Shown here piece after piece: positions 1 to 7,573 of a stretch of DNA of 20,049 nt. Position 1 is the stretch's first letter. The number at the start of each line of letters is the position of its first letter. Source of the stretch: Anaerolineaceae bacterium UBA3924 (lineage in GTDB: Bacteria > Chloroflexota > Anaerolineae > Anaerolineales > Anaerolineaceae); contig DGEO01000007.1 of NCBI GenBank assembly GCA_002385985.1, positions 123,905 through 143,953 of the forward strand, in the 5' to 3' direction. The notes beneath the pieces were generated by a model. The model saw nothing but the letters and a program-made list of their open reading frames with translations. It had not been told where the DNA came from and searched no databases. The position numbers and the translations under genes are program-made.

Positions 1-198
1 CCGCACCTGTTTGACCCGGATTATCGCGCCGACCAGCCGGTCATTCCCGGTCTGGCGGAATCGGCCTTCGGGCTGTGGCTGAGCCGCACTCTGATTCACG
101 CCGCCGGCGGGCAGATCTGGGCGGAATCCCATGACGGCGGAACCACCTTCATCCTGCGCCTGCCCGCGACCACGCGGATGACTGGCTCATCTGCCTGA
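1..198 (+). CDS. Sensor histidine kinase, C-terminal fragment of the ATPase domain (5' end outside window)
   Basis: The frame is open from the first base and ends at TGA 196-198, giving 65 residues. The visible part resembles the end of a histidine-kinase ATPase (HATPase_c) domain: a G2-box-like stretch (AFGLWLSR, residues about 26-33), then a helix, then AAGGQIWAES, then a final strand GGTTFILRLP. In typical kinases the same order reads GxGLGL, HGGxIWxES and GGTTFxFxLP. The G2 box here has lost one or more of its usual glycines (SAFGLW instead of GxGLGL), so nucleotide-lid function may be altered. The H-box, N-box and any sensor domain lie outside the window. The kinase ends 169 bp before the LCP gene, and I see no convincing terminator between them. 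The family call is fairly safe; the signal sensed cannot be stated. Confidence 0.7.
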   Translation, partial: PHLFDPDYRADQPVIPGLAESAFGLWLSRTLIHAAGGQIWAESHDGGTTFILRLPATTRMTGSSA

Positions 199-367
199 TA
201 ACATGACAACCTGATCAATCGGTGTTACCATTCAGACAGGAGATCCCGCAAGCACACTGGCCTGTACCGGCAGCCGGCTTCCCTGTTTCAACCGGAATCC
301 ATCCGCCCGGGAACTTTTTGCCTGACTGCGGCGTTTTATCTCCAGTCCAACGCAGATCGAGTGAACG

Positions 368-1453
368 ATGAAAACGTTATCCCGCCTCACGATAATACTG
401 GTAGCCCTGGCGCTTGTTCTTACTTCTTGCAGTGGCCCAAGGGCTGCGATATCTTCAGCCAATCCCGAATCCGTCTCCGGTATTCTGATCACCCCGGACC
501 CGTCCGCCACGGCCACTCCGACGCCGTTCCAGCCGGGCGGCATCAGCCCGTCGACCGGAAAAGACGGCGCTACCGCCGCTCCGCGCAGCACACGCACCCC
601 GGTAAACACGCCCACACCCTCGGCGACCGCGACCCCGGAAGGCATGCCCTATCCTCCGGTGCCTAAACTGGACGTTCCGGAGGGCACGGTCAACATTCTG
701 CTGCTTGGCTCCGACTGGCGGCCGAATGCCGGTTTCCGCACGGACGTGATCATGCTGGTCTCGCTGAACCGGGCCAAAGGCACCGCCAGCGTCATTTCCT
801 TCCCCCGTGACCTGTACGTCTGGCTGCCGGACCGCGGCATGCAGCGCATCAACACCGCCCAGGCCTTCGGCGGGTTTGAGCTGACCCAGGACACCTTCGA
901 GTACAACTTCGGCATCCGGCCGGATTACTACCTGATGACCAACTTCCAGGGGTTCATGCAGATTGTCGACTCGCTGGGCGGCATCAACGTGTACGCCTCC
1001 AGAAGCCTGAGCGACCGCTGTGACCTGGAAAACGACCTGAATGAAGACGGCTGGTGTAACATTGAACCGGGCTGGCATCACATGGACGGCGAGACCGCGC
1101 TCTGGTACGTGCGCTCGCGCAAGTCCACCAGCGACTTCGACCGCACCCGCCGCGCTCAGGAAGTCATTCAGGGCGTGTTCAACGGCCTGATGAGCCTGAA
1201 TGCAATCAACCGCATCCCCGAGCTGTACCGGGCCTATTCAGCCAACACCGAGACCAATATCGGGCTGGACACGATCGTCTCGCTGGCCCCCATGGCCCCG
1301 GATATCTTCAGCGGCAACATCGAAGTGAAGCGCTACGCCGTCGGTTATGAGCACGTCACCGGCTGGACCACCCCTGCCGGAGGGTCGGTGCTGCTGCCGC
1401 ATGTTGAGGAAATCCAGGAGCTGATCCAGACCGCCCTCAACGGCGGTAACTAA
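368..1453 (+). CDS. LytR-CpsA-Psr (LCP) family lipoprotein, cell-envelope glycopolymer transferase
   Basis: The protein has 361 residues. It begins with a short basic N-region, a hydrophobic core (residues 7-18) and a lipobox LTSC with Cys21, so it is predicted to be a lipoprotein on the outer face of the membrane. Residues about 40-105 are a Pro/Thr/Ser/Ala-rich linker with repeated TATPTP-like units. The LCP domain starts near residue 107 with VNILLLGSD and continues with FRTDVIMLVSLN (123-134), SFPRDLYVWLP (144-154) and a late RRAQEVI segment. These contain the Arg and Asp residues typical of the family's polyprenyl-phosphate and metal site. Family members move phosphate-linked glycopolymers from a lipid carrier to peptidoglycan or a related acceptor. 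Members are usually anchored by a transmembrane helix; a lipobox is less usual. The ribosome binding site before ATG 368 is weak (GAGTGA). The gene appears monocistronic, with a terminator 9 bp after the stop. Confidence 0.9.
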   Translation: MKTLSRLTIILVALALVLTSCSGPRAAISSANPESVSGILITPDPSATATPTPFQPGGISPSTGKDGATAAPRSTRTPVNTPTPSATATPEGMPYPPVPKLDVPEGTVNILLLGSDWRPNAGFRTDVIMLVSLNRAKGTASVISFPRDLYVWLPDRGMQRINTAQAFGGFELTQDTFEYNFGIRPDYYLMTNFQGFMQIVDSLGGINVYASRSLSDRCDLENDLNEDGWCNIEPGWHHMDGETALWYVRSRKSTSDFDRTRRAQEVIQGVFNGLMSLNAINRIPELYRAYSANTETNIGLDTIVSLAPMAPDIFSGNIEVKRYAVGYEHVTGWTTPAGGSVLLPHVEEIQELIQTALNGGN

Positions 1454-1461
1454 CCGGAAAG

Positions 1462-1488
1462 AAAAGGTCCTCCTCGCGAGGGCCTTTT
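1462..1488 (+). terminator. Rho-independent terminator of the LCP gene
   Basis: An 11-bp stem (AAAAGGTCCTC with GAGGGCCTTTT, one G-T wobble) closes a 5-nt loop and ends in four T. It lies 9 bp after the LCP stop codon and separates that gene from the promoter of the recombinase-like gene. Confidence 0.88.
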
Positions 1489-1527
1489 GATTCCTGCCTG
1501 CTCTACGCCGGACGAATGGATTCACGG

Positions 1528-1556
1528 TTGACAAGTCCGGCCGGGACGGCTAAACT
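1528..1556 (+). promoter_or_regulatory. Sigma-70-type promoter for the recombinase-like gene
   Basis: A perfect -35 box TTGACA (1528-1533) is followed after 17 bp by TAAACT (1551-1556), a 4/6 match to TATAAT. The predicted start of transcription is near 1563, which gives a leader of about 30 nt before ATG 1593. It lies directly after the LCP terminator, so the downstream gene is an independent transcription unit. Confidence 0.75.
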
Positions 1557-1592
1557 GGTACTTAATCTATACGCACTTCAAAGGGACCCATC

Positions 1593-2534
1593 ATGGAAGC
1601 AGAGTACTCTCCCTCCGCCCACATCACCGCCGCCACTCCCCTGCCGCCGGCCATCCAGCTGTGGGCCTACTATCTCCACGATCAGGGCAAATCCCCCTAT
1701 ACCGTCAAAGCGTTCACCGGAGACCTGATGCTCCTGGCCGGATACCTGCCTGCCGACCGCACCATCGGTGAGGTGACCACCCGCGACCTGAACAACTTCC
1801 TCAACTGGCTGCAGCACGGGCGCGGCGTCCCCTGCTCCGCCAAGAGCCTGGCCCGGCGCATCACCTCCATCAAGGCCTTCTTTCGCTGGCTGCAGGAGAG
1901 CGGCCGGATCACGGTCGACCCGGCGGAAAAGGTGGTCCAGCAGTCGGTCATCAGCCCGCTGCCGCAGGTGCTCACCGCGGAGGAAATTGAAGCCGTGCTG
2001 GAGAAGGCGCAGGCCTACCGCACGGCGAAGAAACCCGACGCCCGACCCTACACCCTGGTCCGGCTGCTGCTGACCACGGGCATCAAGAAGGGCGAAGCGC
2101 TGGCGATTCACCTCAACCACGTCGACCTGGAAGCGCCGGACGGCCCCATCCTGTTCGTGCGCTACAACCAGCCGCGCAACCGCTATAAAGAGCGCAAAAT
2201 TGAGCTGACCCCGGACTGGATCGAGAGCTACCAGGAGTATCTGGAGCAGTACCAGCCGAAGGACACCATCTTCCCCTGGTCGCCGCGGCGTCTGGAATAC
2301 CTGCTGGAAGATCTGGGCAAGGAAGCCGGGCTGGACAAGCACCTCTCTTTCGACATGTGCCGCTGGTCCTGCGCGGTCACCGACTGGCAGGCCGGCATGG
2401 AGCCCGACCGGCTGCGCCAGAAGCTGGGCATATCCAAGATCCAGTGGCGCGAGGTGTCCATGAAGCTGCGCCAGCTGGCCGGGCCGCACCCATCCGCTGC
2501 CGAAGTGGAGGAAGCCAGACCCGCCGGCAGCTGA
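1593..2534 (+). CDS. Tyrosine-recombinase/integrase-fold protein with degenerate catalytic site
   Basis: The protein has 313 residues. Residues about 20-112 look like the N-terminal SAM-like core-binding domain of XerC/D-type recombinases (SPYTVKAFTGDL, LARRITSIKAFFRWL). Residues about 125-295 look like the catalytic domain. The family's active site is R-K-HxxR-H/W-Y. Here the first Arg position, in TGIKKGE, is Lys165. A Lys is kept in YKER (199). The HxxR box reads DMCR, so His is replaced by Asp254 and Arg257 is kept. The LGH box reads LGI (280). The expected nucleophile position, near residue 289, lies in a REVSM stretch without Tyr. The frame is intact and the gene has its own promoter, so it is probably an expressed protein that binds DNA without recombining it. 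It converges on tilS with a 6-bp gap. Nothing nearby suggests an integrated element. Confidence 0.82.
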   Translation: MEAEYSPSAHITAATPLPPAIQLWAYYLHDQGKSPYTVKAFTGDLMLLAGYLPADRTIGEVTTRDLNNFLNWLQHGRGVPCSAKSLARRITSIKAFFRWLQESGRITVDPAEKVVQQSVISPLPQVLTAEEIEAVLEKAQAYRTAKKPDARPYTLVRLLLTTGIKKGEALAIHLNHVDLEAPDGPILFVRYNQPRNRYKERKIELTPDWIESYQEYLEQYQPKDTIFPWSPRRLEYLLEDLGKEAGLDKHLSFDMCRWSCAVTDWQAGMEPDRLRQKLGISKIQWREVSMKLRQLAGPHPSAAEVEEARPAGS

Positions 2535-2540
2535 GCGGAA

Positions 2541-3977
2541 CTATTCCTCCGCGTCCCTGGCTGCCCACAGGTGCAGCACGCGCCGTGTGGCCGGGGTAAC
2601 GCGTACCGGATGCGCCGGGCGGAAGCCGGGAATCCAGACGATTTGCTCGCCTGCGGTCACCAGCGGCCAGGTATCCCGTGCCGGCCGCGGGAGTTTTTGG
2701 TTGGTGAAGAAATCGGACACCTTAACCGATCCTTCCGCCATGCCCAGGGGCTGGAAGCGGTCCCCCCTCCGGCGGGCGCGCACGACCAGGGGCATGGTCA
2801 GGCAGTCTGCGTCCAGCCAGGCGTGCAGCCCGCCTTCGCTGGCTGCGGCCAGGTCGCCTTCCGGCGGCTCCTCGATCTGCGCAGCCAGGCGCCACCCTGC
2901 TCGAAGGTCGATCCGCCCGGGAACCTGCAGCGTCAGTTCTTCCGGCGAATGCAGCTGCAGCCAATCCGGCAGCCCGCTGTCCGCTCCCGGCGCAAATGCC
3001 CACAGCTGCTCCCCTTCAAGCTGCAGGCGCAGCCCGGCGGTCCAGTCCAACTTCCCGGACCGGCTGCCGGACTGGACAAAGTCCAGCGCTCGCTGCACGT
3101 CACTGGCATCCAGCTCCAGCAGCGAACCGGTCAGCCGCCGGTAGACTTCGCGCAGCAGCCGCCGCTGAATCCCCGCCGGCTGTCCCCTCAGCCCGGGCAT
3201 GTGCAGGATCAGCCTGCGGTCGCGCTCGTCCACCAGCAGCCCGGCCCAGGCCTGCCCGGTGATCTCCCGCAGCAGAGCCTCATCTTCCCCCGCAAGACCG
3301 GCCAGCCGGTGAATGCGCTCTTTTACACCCGGGTAACGCGCCTCCAGGAAGGGGATGATTTCATGGCGGATTCGATTGCGGGCGTAGGCTGTGTCGCGGT
3401 TGCTTTCGTCTTCCACAAAGGTGGTGATGCCCCGGTCGCGGAGAAAGGCCTCAATCTCGTCCCGCCAGAACCCCAGCAGCGGGCGCAGCAGCGGAATCTC
3501 CGGATCCCAGGCGGGGTTGGTGGTGACGTACGCCATGCCGGCCAGCCCGGCCAGCCCGCTGCCGCGCAGCAGGTGCATCAGCACCGTCTCGACTTGATCG
3601 TCAGCCTGGTGGGCCACCGCCACCGCCGCCGCGCCGTGATCACGCGCCGTCTCGAACAGAAAGCGATAGCGCAGGCGGCGGGCAGCGTCTTCAATTGAAA
3701 GACGCTCCTGCAGGGCATATGCCGCCACATCCTCCTCCCGGCTGGTGAAGGGCAGCCCGCGTTCCCGCGCAAGCCCGGCCACGAACTGCGTTTCCTGCCC
3801 AGCTTCCGGACGCAGCCGGTGGTTCAGGTGGGCCACCAGCACGGGCTGCCCGGAGCGGGCAAACAGGTCCAGCAGGCAGAGGCTGTCCGCGCCGCCGGAA
3901 ACGCCCAGCACCACTCGGTCACCGGGCGCCAGCCTGAGCTGCGTGCGGATCACCTGCTGAAATTTCTCCAGGAGCAT
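2541..3977 (-). CDS. tilS: tRNA(Ile)-lysidine synthase
   Basis: The 478-residue product carries the PP-loop ATP-binding motif SGGADS (residues 27-32) after a short N-terminal helix. An N-type ATP pyrophosphatase domain covers residues to about 220. It is followed by a middle TilS substrate-binding region and a C-terminal TilS_C domain with the recognisable RGDRFQPLG segment and a final hydrophobic strand. TilS attaches lysine to C34 of the tRNA-Ile with CAU anticodon, changing its codon reading from AUG to AUA; it is normally essential. The length fits the family (roughly 430-480 residues). The ATG at 3977 is preceded by an extended -10 promoter 6 bp upstream and by no Shine-Dalgarno sequence, which suggests a leaderless mRNA. 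It is divergent from the sirtuin gene and convergent with the recombinase-like gene. Confidence 0.95.
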   Translation of the reverse strand: MLLEKFQQVIRTQLRLAPGDRVVLGVSGGADSLCLLDLFARSGQPVLVAHLNHRLRPEAGQETQFVAGLARERGLPFTSREEDVAAYALQERLSIEDAARRLRYRFLFETARDHGAAAVAVAHQADDQVETVLMHLLRGSGLAGLAGMAYVTTNPAWDPEIPLLRPLLGFWRDEIEAFLRDRGITTFVEDESNRDTAYARNRIRHEIIPFLEARYPGVKERIHRLAGLAGEDEALLREITGQAWAGLLVDERDRRLILHMPGLRGQPAGIQRRLLREVYRRLTGSLLELDASDVQRALDFVQSGSRSGKLDWTAGLRLQLEGEQLWAFAPGADSGLPDWLQLHSPEELTLQVPGRIDLRAGWRLAAQIEEPPEGDLAAASEGGLHAWLDADCLTMPLVVRARRRGDRFQPLGMAEGSVKVSDFFTNQKLPRPARDTWPLVTAGEQIVWIPGFRPAHPVRVTPATRRVLHLWAARDAEE

Positions 3978-3983
3978 AACTGG

Positions 3984-3992
3984 ATTATAGCA
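3984..3992 (-). promoter_or_regulatory. Extended -10 promoter of tilS, predicted leaderless start
   Basis: On the minus strand the sequence reads TGCTATAAT, a consensus -10 (3989-3984) with the TGn extension. No clear -35 box is present, which is usual for extended -10 promoters. Counting seven bases from the end of the hexamer places the transcription start at 3977, the A of the tilS ATG. Confidence 0.7.
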
Positions 3993-4014
3993 TCCAGCCC
4001 CACCTGGCCGCCGA

Positions 4015-4044
4015 TTGACACCGCCCGCCCTGATCCGGTATGAT
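4015..4044 (+). promoter_or_regulatory. Sigma-70-type promoter of the sirtuin gene
   Basis: TTGACA (4015-4020, perfect) is followed after 18 bp by TATGAT (4039-4044, 5/6). The predicted start of transcription is near 4051, 30 nt before ATG 4081. This also argues against an upstream ATG at 4015 as the sirtuin start, because that ATG would lie before the transcript begins. Confidence 0.75.
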
Positions 4045-4080
4045 CGTTTCAGATCACCCTGCAGAAAGGCACAGGCTGAG

Positions 4081-4851
4081 ATGACCCCTTCCTTCGACGA
4101 GCTCGTCGCCGCCGCCGCGGAGAAATTTCGCCAGGCGCGCTATGCGGTAGCCCTCACCGGCGCCGGCATGTCCACCCCGTCCGGCATCCCCGACTTTCGC
4201 TCGCAGGGCACCGGGCTGTGGACGCAGAACGACCCCATGCGAGTGGCCTCTCTGACCGCTTTTCGCTACCGGCCGCAGGCCTTCTACAACTGGCTGCGTC
4301 CCCTGGTGCGGCAAATCTGGCAGGCACAGCCCAACCCCGGCCACATGGCCCTGGCGGAGCTGGAATCGCTCGACCTGCTGAAGGCCGTGGTGACTCAGAA
4401 CATCGACCTGCTGCACCAGCGTGCCGGCTCAAAGGAGGTCATCCCGGTGCACGGCTCGATGGAGACCTTTTCCTGCCTGCGCTGCCGCAATGTCGTCTCT
4501 TCCGACAGCCTGATCGACGACCTGCTGAACACGGAACGGAACCCGCTCTGCCCGAACTGCGGGGCGGTGCTCAAGCCCGATATCGTGCTCTTTGAAGAGC
4601 TGCTGCCCGAAGACGCCTGGAGGCGCGCGGAAACGCACTTCCGCCGGGCTGACCTGGTTCTGGTCGCCGGCTCGTCGCTCGAAGTCATGCCCGCAGGCGG
4701 CCTGCCGCTGTTCGCGCTGGAAAACGGCGCGGAGATCATCATCAACACGCTCTCCAGCACCTACCTGGACGGCGAGGCCAGCCTGCTGCTGCCCTTCGAC
4801 ATCGCACAGACGCTGCCGGCGGTGGTCCGGCAGCTTTCCCCGGCGGGCTAA
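4081..4851 (+). CDS. Sir2-family NAD-dependent protein deacylase (sirtuin)
   Basis: The 256-residue protein has all main sirtuin motifs: GAGMSTPSGIPDFR (27-40) for NAD binding, TQNID (105-109), HG with the catalytic His124, a zinc ribbon made by Cys132, Cys135, Cys157 and Cys160, and GSSLEV (197-202). Such enzymes remove acetyl or related acyl groups from lysines, consuming NAD and releasing nicotinamide and O-acyl-ADP-ribose. Bacterial members (CobB type) regulate, among others, acetyl-CoA synthetase; no such partner is in the window. I chose ATG 4081 over the in-frame ATG 4015 because a promoter lies between them and the extra 22 residues look like no sirtuin N-terminus. The last 4 bp overlap the end of the convergent degV gene. 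Confidence 0.94.
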   Translation: MTPSFDELVAAAAEKFRQARYAVALTGAGMSTPSGIPDFRSQGTGLWTQNDPMRVASLTAFRYRPQAFYNWLRPLVRQIWQAQPNPGHMALAELESLDLLKAVVTQNIDLLHQRAGSKEVIPVHGSMETFSCLRCRNVVSSDSLIDDLLNTERNPLCPNCGAVLKPDIVLFEELLPEDAWRRAETHFRRADLVLVAGSSLEVMPAGGLPLFALENGAEIIINTLSSTYLDGEASLLLPFDIAQTLPAVVRQLSPAG

Positions 4852-5717
4852 AGCGCCGGCAGATCGTCCAGCAGGTCAGCCGGCCCGACAGCCATGCCAA
4901 CCAGGCCCGCGCCGGTATGCGCACCCAGCACCGGACTGAGCGGCACGGTGGGCAGGAAGGTGCAGTCGAAGCGGCTGGCCAGCCGCTCGCGCAGCATCTC
5001 CACGCCTTCCGGGTTCTGGGCATGCAGAAGCTGCACGCGGATGGCGCTGCCTTCCTCGAAGAAGCGGGCGACGACGTCTGCCTGCTTCAGGATGGCGCGC
5101 TTGAGCGTGACTTCCTTGCCCCAGTCGACGTAGGTGCCGCGTTCCTTCTCCACCCCGATGATGGGCTTGATGTTCAGCAGTGAGGCCAGCAGGCCGCGCA
5201 GATGGCTGATGCGGCCGCCGTGGATCAGATACTTCATCGTCGCCACGGTGAACATGCCCTCGGTTTTCTCGGTCACCTTGCTCAGCAGCGCCAGGATCTG
5301 CTCCTTGGTGCAGCCGGCCTGCATCGCGCGCACCGCCGCCTCAACGTGCCAGCCCATCGGGCAGGAGAGCGTCTTGGTGTCATAGAAGGTGACGTTGGCC
5401 TCAGGCACCATCTGCGCCCCGGCCTCGGCGGAACTCAGCGTGCCGCTCAAACCCGAGGAAATGTGGATGGAGAGGATGTCGGGATCGATCTTCGCCAGGC
5501 TGCGGTACAGCTCCGCGAACTCACCCGCCGAGGGCTGGGAGGTGGTGGGGTACCCGTCCGTCTGTCCCAGCAGATCGTAAAATTCTTCGGGCTGCAGATC
5601 CACGCCGCTTACATACGTCTTGCCATCCAGCATCAGCCGCAAAGGCGCGTAATGCAGTTCAGCCCCATTCAGCTGCTCCGGGGATATATCCACCCCGCGG
5701 TCGGTCACAATTAGCAT
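4848..5717 (-). CDS. DegV family fatty-acid-binding protein
   Basis: The 289-residue product starts MLIVTDRGVD, the usual first strand of DegV proteins. It has the conserved TTSQPS (58-63) and ISSGLSGT (86-93) motifs, with a C-terminal half containing the second DegV subdomain. DegV proteins bind a fatty acid in a cleft; in Firmicutes, homologues (FakB) present fatty acids to the kinase FakA for phosphorylation. No FakA-like gene is visible here, so that role is only possible. An ATG at 5717 with a good GGAGG sequence 7 bp upstream decides the start; a longer frame reaching 5855 overlaps the mutL coding end and has no family resemblance. It sits 38 bp after mutL on the same strand and is probably co-transcribed with it. 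Confidence 0.92.
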   Translation of the reverse strand: MLIVTDRGVDISPEQLNGAELHYAPLRLMLDGKTYVSGVDLQPEEFYDLLGQTDGYPTTSQPSAGEFAELYRSLAKIDPDILSIHISSGLSGTLSSAEAGAQMVPEANVTFYDTKTLSCPMGWHVEAAVRAMQAGCTKEQILALLSKVTEKTEGMFTVATMKYLIHGGRISHLRGLLASLLNIKPIIGVEKERGTYVDWGKEVTLKRAILKQADVVARFFEEGSAIRVQLLHAQNPEGVEMLRERLASRFDCTFLPTVPLSPVLGAHTGAGLVGMAVGPADLLDDLPAL

Positions 5718-5755
5718 GGCAGGTCCTCCATAACCTGTAGGTGTGGGTTTGCCGG

Positions 5756-7540
5756 TTACCGGCTGCCTCTCCGTCCAAACTGGCGTTCCAGCAAATCCAC
5801 CGACAGGTGAATCATGGTGGGCCGGCCGTGCGGACATGTGCGCGGAGACTGGCACTGTTCAAGTTCACGCAGTAAGTTCTGCTGCTCTGCTGTGGACAGG
5901 ATCTGTCCGGCTTTGACCGCGCTGCGCTTGCATACTCTGGCGGCGATGCGGGCTTCCAGCTCGCCCTGCAGCGGGGTTTCATCTTCTTCAAAGTCTTCCA
6001 CCACAGCCCGGACGGCTGCTGCCGGGTCGCGGTCAGCGAGGATGGCAGGAACCGCCCGAACCAGGTAGGTGTTTGGGCCGAAGGCTTCAATCTGGAAGCC
6101 AAGCTTCCCCAACAGGTTGAGCTGCGATTCGAGCAGTGCGGACTGGTGCGGCGTGAGCTGGACGGTTTCCGCGTGCAGCAGCTGCTGGGACGGCACCCCG
6201 GAATCCCGCTGGCGCATCAGGCGCTCAAACAGGACCCGCTCGTGGGCGGCGTGCTGGTCGATCAGGTACAGCCCGTCCGGGCCTTCGGCCACCAGATAGG
6301 CTGCCCCCACCTGTCCAACCAGGCGGAGCAGCGGCGACGCCCCGTCCAACCCGGGCTGAGCGGTCGCAGAGACCTCGCCCTCGGGCACATCACCACCTTC
6401 AATATCGACCGCATCACCGTCAAACCCGTCCTCCGGCGCCAGCTCCTCCTGCCGGGTTTCTCCCGGCATCTCCCAGGCCGGTTCCGACCAGCCCTGATAG
6501 GCTGAACTCGCCGGCCAGAAGGAGCGGGTGACCTGCGGCACGGGCGAATAAGCCAGCAGCGCGCGCTTCACGGCCCGCTGCACCATGCTGAACACCTGAT
6601 CGGGATCGCGGAAGCGCACCTCGGCTTTGGCCGGGTGCACATTCACGTCAACTTCCTGCGGGGGCAGATCCACGAACAGCACCACCAGCGGATAACGGCC
6701 CACCATGATCAGGGTGTGGTAGGCGCGTAGCACCGCGGTCACCAGCGCCGCGTCCTGCACCCAGCGCCCGTTGACGAACAGTGTGATTTCCTTGCGGTTG
6801 GAGCGGGTCAGCGCCACCGGGCTGATGAAGCCCTGCACGCGGCGCTCACCGTCCACCAGCTGCACTTCCAGCATCTGTTTGGCGACGTCGACGCCGTACA
6901 GCTGAGCCAGAACCTCACGCCGGTCGCCGCGGCCGCTGGTCTGCAGCGCTCGCGTGCCTTCCATGATCAGCTTGAAGCGCGTCTCTGGGTAGGCCATCGC
7001 GTAGCGCGTCACCAGCGCGATCATCTGCTGGCGCTCGGTGGTGTCCTTCTTCAGGAACTTCAACCGGGCGGGCACGTTGTAGAACAGGTCCTCCACCCGG
7101 ACTTCGGTCCCGGCCGGGCCGCCGTAGCGCTCGATCTCGCGCACCTGCCCGCCTTCCACGCGCACATACGCGCCGGTCAGCTCCTCCGGCCTGCGCGAGG
7201 TGATCGTCAGGCGGGAGACAGAAGCCATCGAAGCCAGCGCTTCGCCGCGAAAGCCCAGCGTGTGAATGCTGAACAGGTCCTGCGCCGAACTGAGCTTGCT
7301 GGTGGCGTGCCGCGTAATGGCCAGCTCCAGCTCATCCGGCGCGATGCCCTGGCCGTTGTCCGCCACCGCGATCAGGCGCTTGCCCGCCCCTTCGACCTCA
7401 ATCGAAATATCGGTCGCGCCGGCGTCCAGCGCATTTTCCACCAGCTCTTTAATCACCGATGCGGGCCGCTCAACAACCTCCCCCGCGGCAATTTGAGAAA
7501 CCACATCATCCGGTAAAATTCGGATCCGCTTCAATTCCAT
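5756..7540 (-). CDS. mutL: DNA mismatch repair protein MutL (endonuclease type)
   Basis: The 594-residue protein has the GHKL ATPase motifs in order: ELVENALDAG (32-41), DNGQGI (61-66) and TLGFRGEAL (94-102). A central acidic, low-conservation linker lies at about 345-405. The C-terminal dimerisation/endonuclease domain carries DQHAAHE with a further Glu (D428, E434, E439), matching the metal-binding DQHA(x)2E(x)4E motif, plus CPHGRP (569-574). These motifs mark nicking MutL proteins of bacteria lacking MutH, as opposed to the E. coli form. I chose ATG 7540 (MELKRIRILP) because family members begin this way, and because a TATAAT box at 7551-7556 would exclude the longer ATG at 7573. MutS is not in the window. 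degV follows 38 bp downstream. Confidence 0.95.
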   Translation of the reverse strand: MELKRIRILPDDVVSQIAAGEVVERPASVIKELVENALDAGATDISIEVEGAGKRLIAVADNGQGIAPDELELAITRHATSKLSSAQDLFSIHTLGFRGEALASMASVSRLTITSRRPEELTGAYVRVEGGQVREIERYGGPAGTEVRVEDLFYNVPARLKFLKKDTTERQQMIALVTRYAMAYPETRFKLIMEGTRALQTSGRGDRREVLAQLYGVDVAKQMLEVQLVDGERRVQGFISPVALTRSNRKEITLFVNGRWVQDAALVTAVLRAYHTLIMVGRYPLVVLFVDLPPQEVDVNVHPAKAEVRFRDPDQVFSMVQRAVKRALLAYSPVPQVTRSFWPASSAYQGWSEPAWEMPGETRQEELAPEDGFDGDAVDIEGGDVPEGEVSATAQPGLDGASPLLRLVGQVGAAYLVAEGPDGLYLIDQHAAHERVLFERLMRQRDSGVPSQQLLHAETVQLTPHQSALLESQLNLLGKLGFQIEAFGPNTYLVRAVPAILADRDPAAAVRAVVEDFEEDETPLQGELEARIAARVCKRSAVKAGQILSTAEQQNLLRELEQCQSPRTCPHGRPTMIHLSVDLLERQFGRRGSR

Positions 7541-7550
7541 CTCTCGACTG

Positions 7551-7556
7551 ATTATA
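7551..7556 (-). promoter_or_regulatory. -10 box of the mutL promoter, very short leader
   Basis: A perfect TATAAT on the minus strand ends 10 bp before the chosen mutL ATG (7540). The predicted transcription start is near 7544, leaving a leader of about 4 nt. No good -35 box is visible at the usual spacing; that position falls in the 12-bp tandem repeat. Confidence 0.55.
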
Positions 7557-7573
7557 ACCTCCGGCCTTCCCAC

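Noticed and set aside
199..367. A promoter for the LCP gene in the gap after the kinase fragment
   Set aside because: TTGCCT and a TTATCT-like box are present but only 12 bp apart, so no acceptable pair could be defined.
1593..2534. The recombinase-like gene as part of a mobile element or prophage
   Set aside because: No attachment-site repeats, tRNA target, excisionase or phage genes are near, and the catalytic residues are mostly missing.
4015..4080. Longer sirtuin start at ATG 4015
   Set aside because: It lies within the -35 box of the likely promoter, and the 22 added residues match no sirtuin N-terminus.
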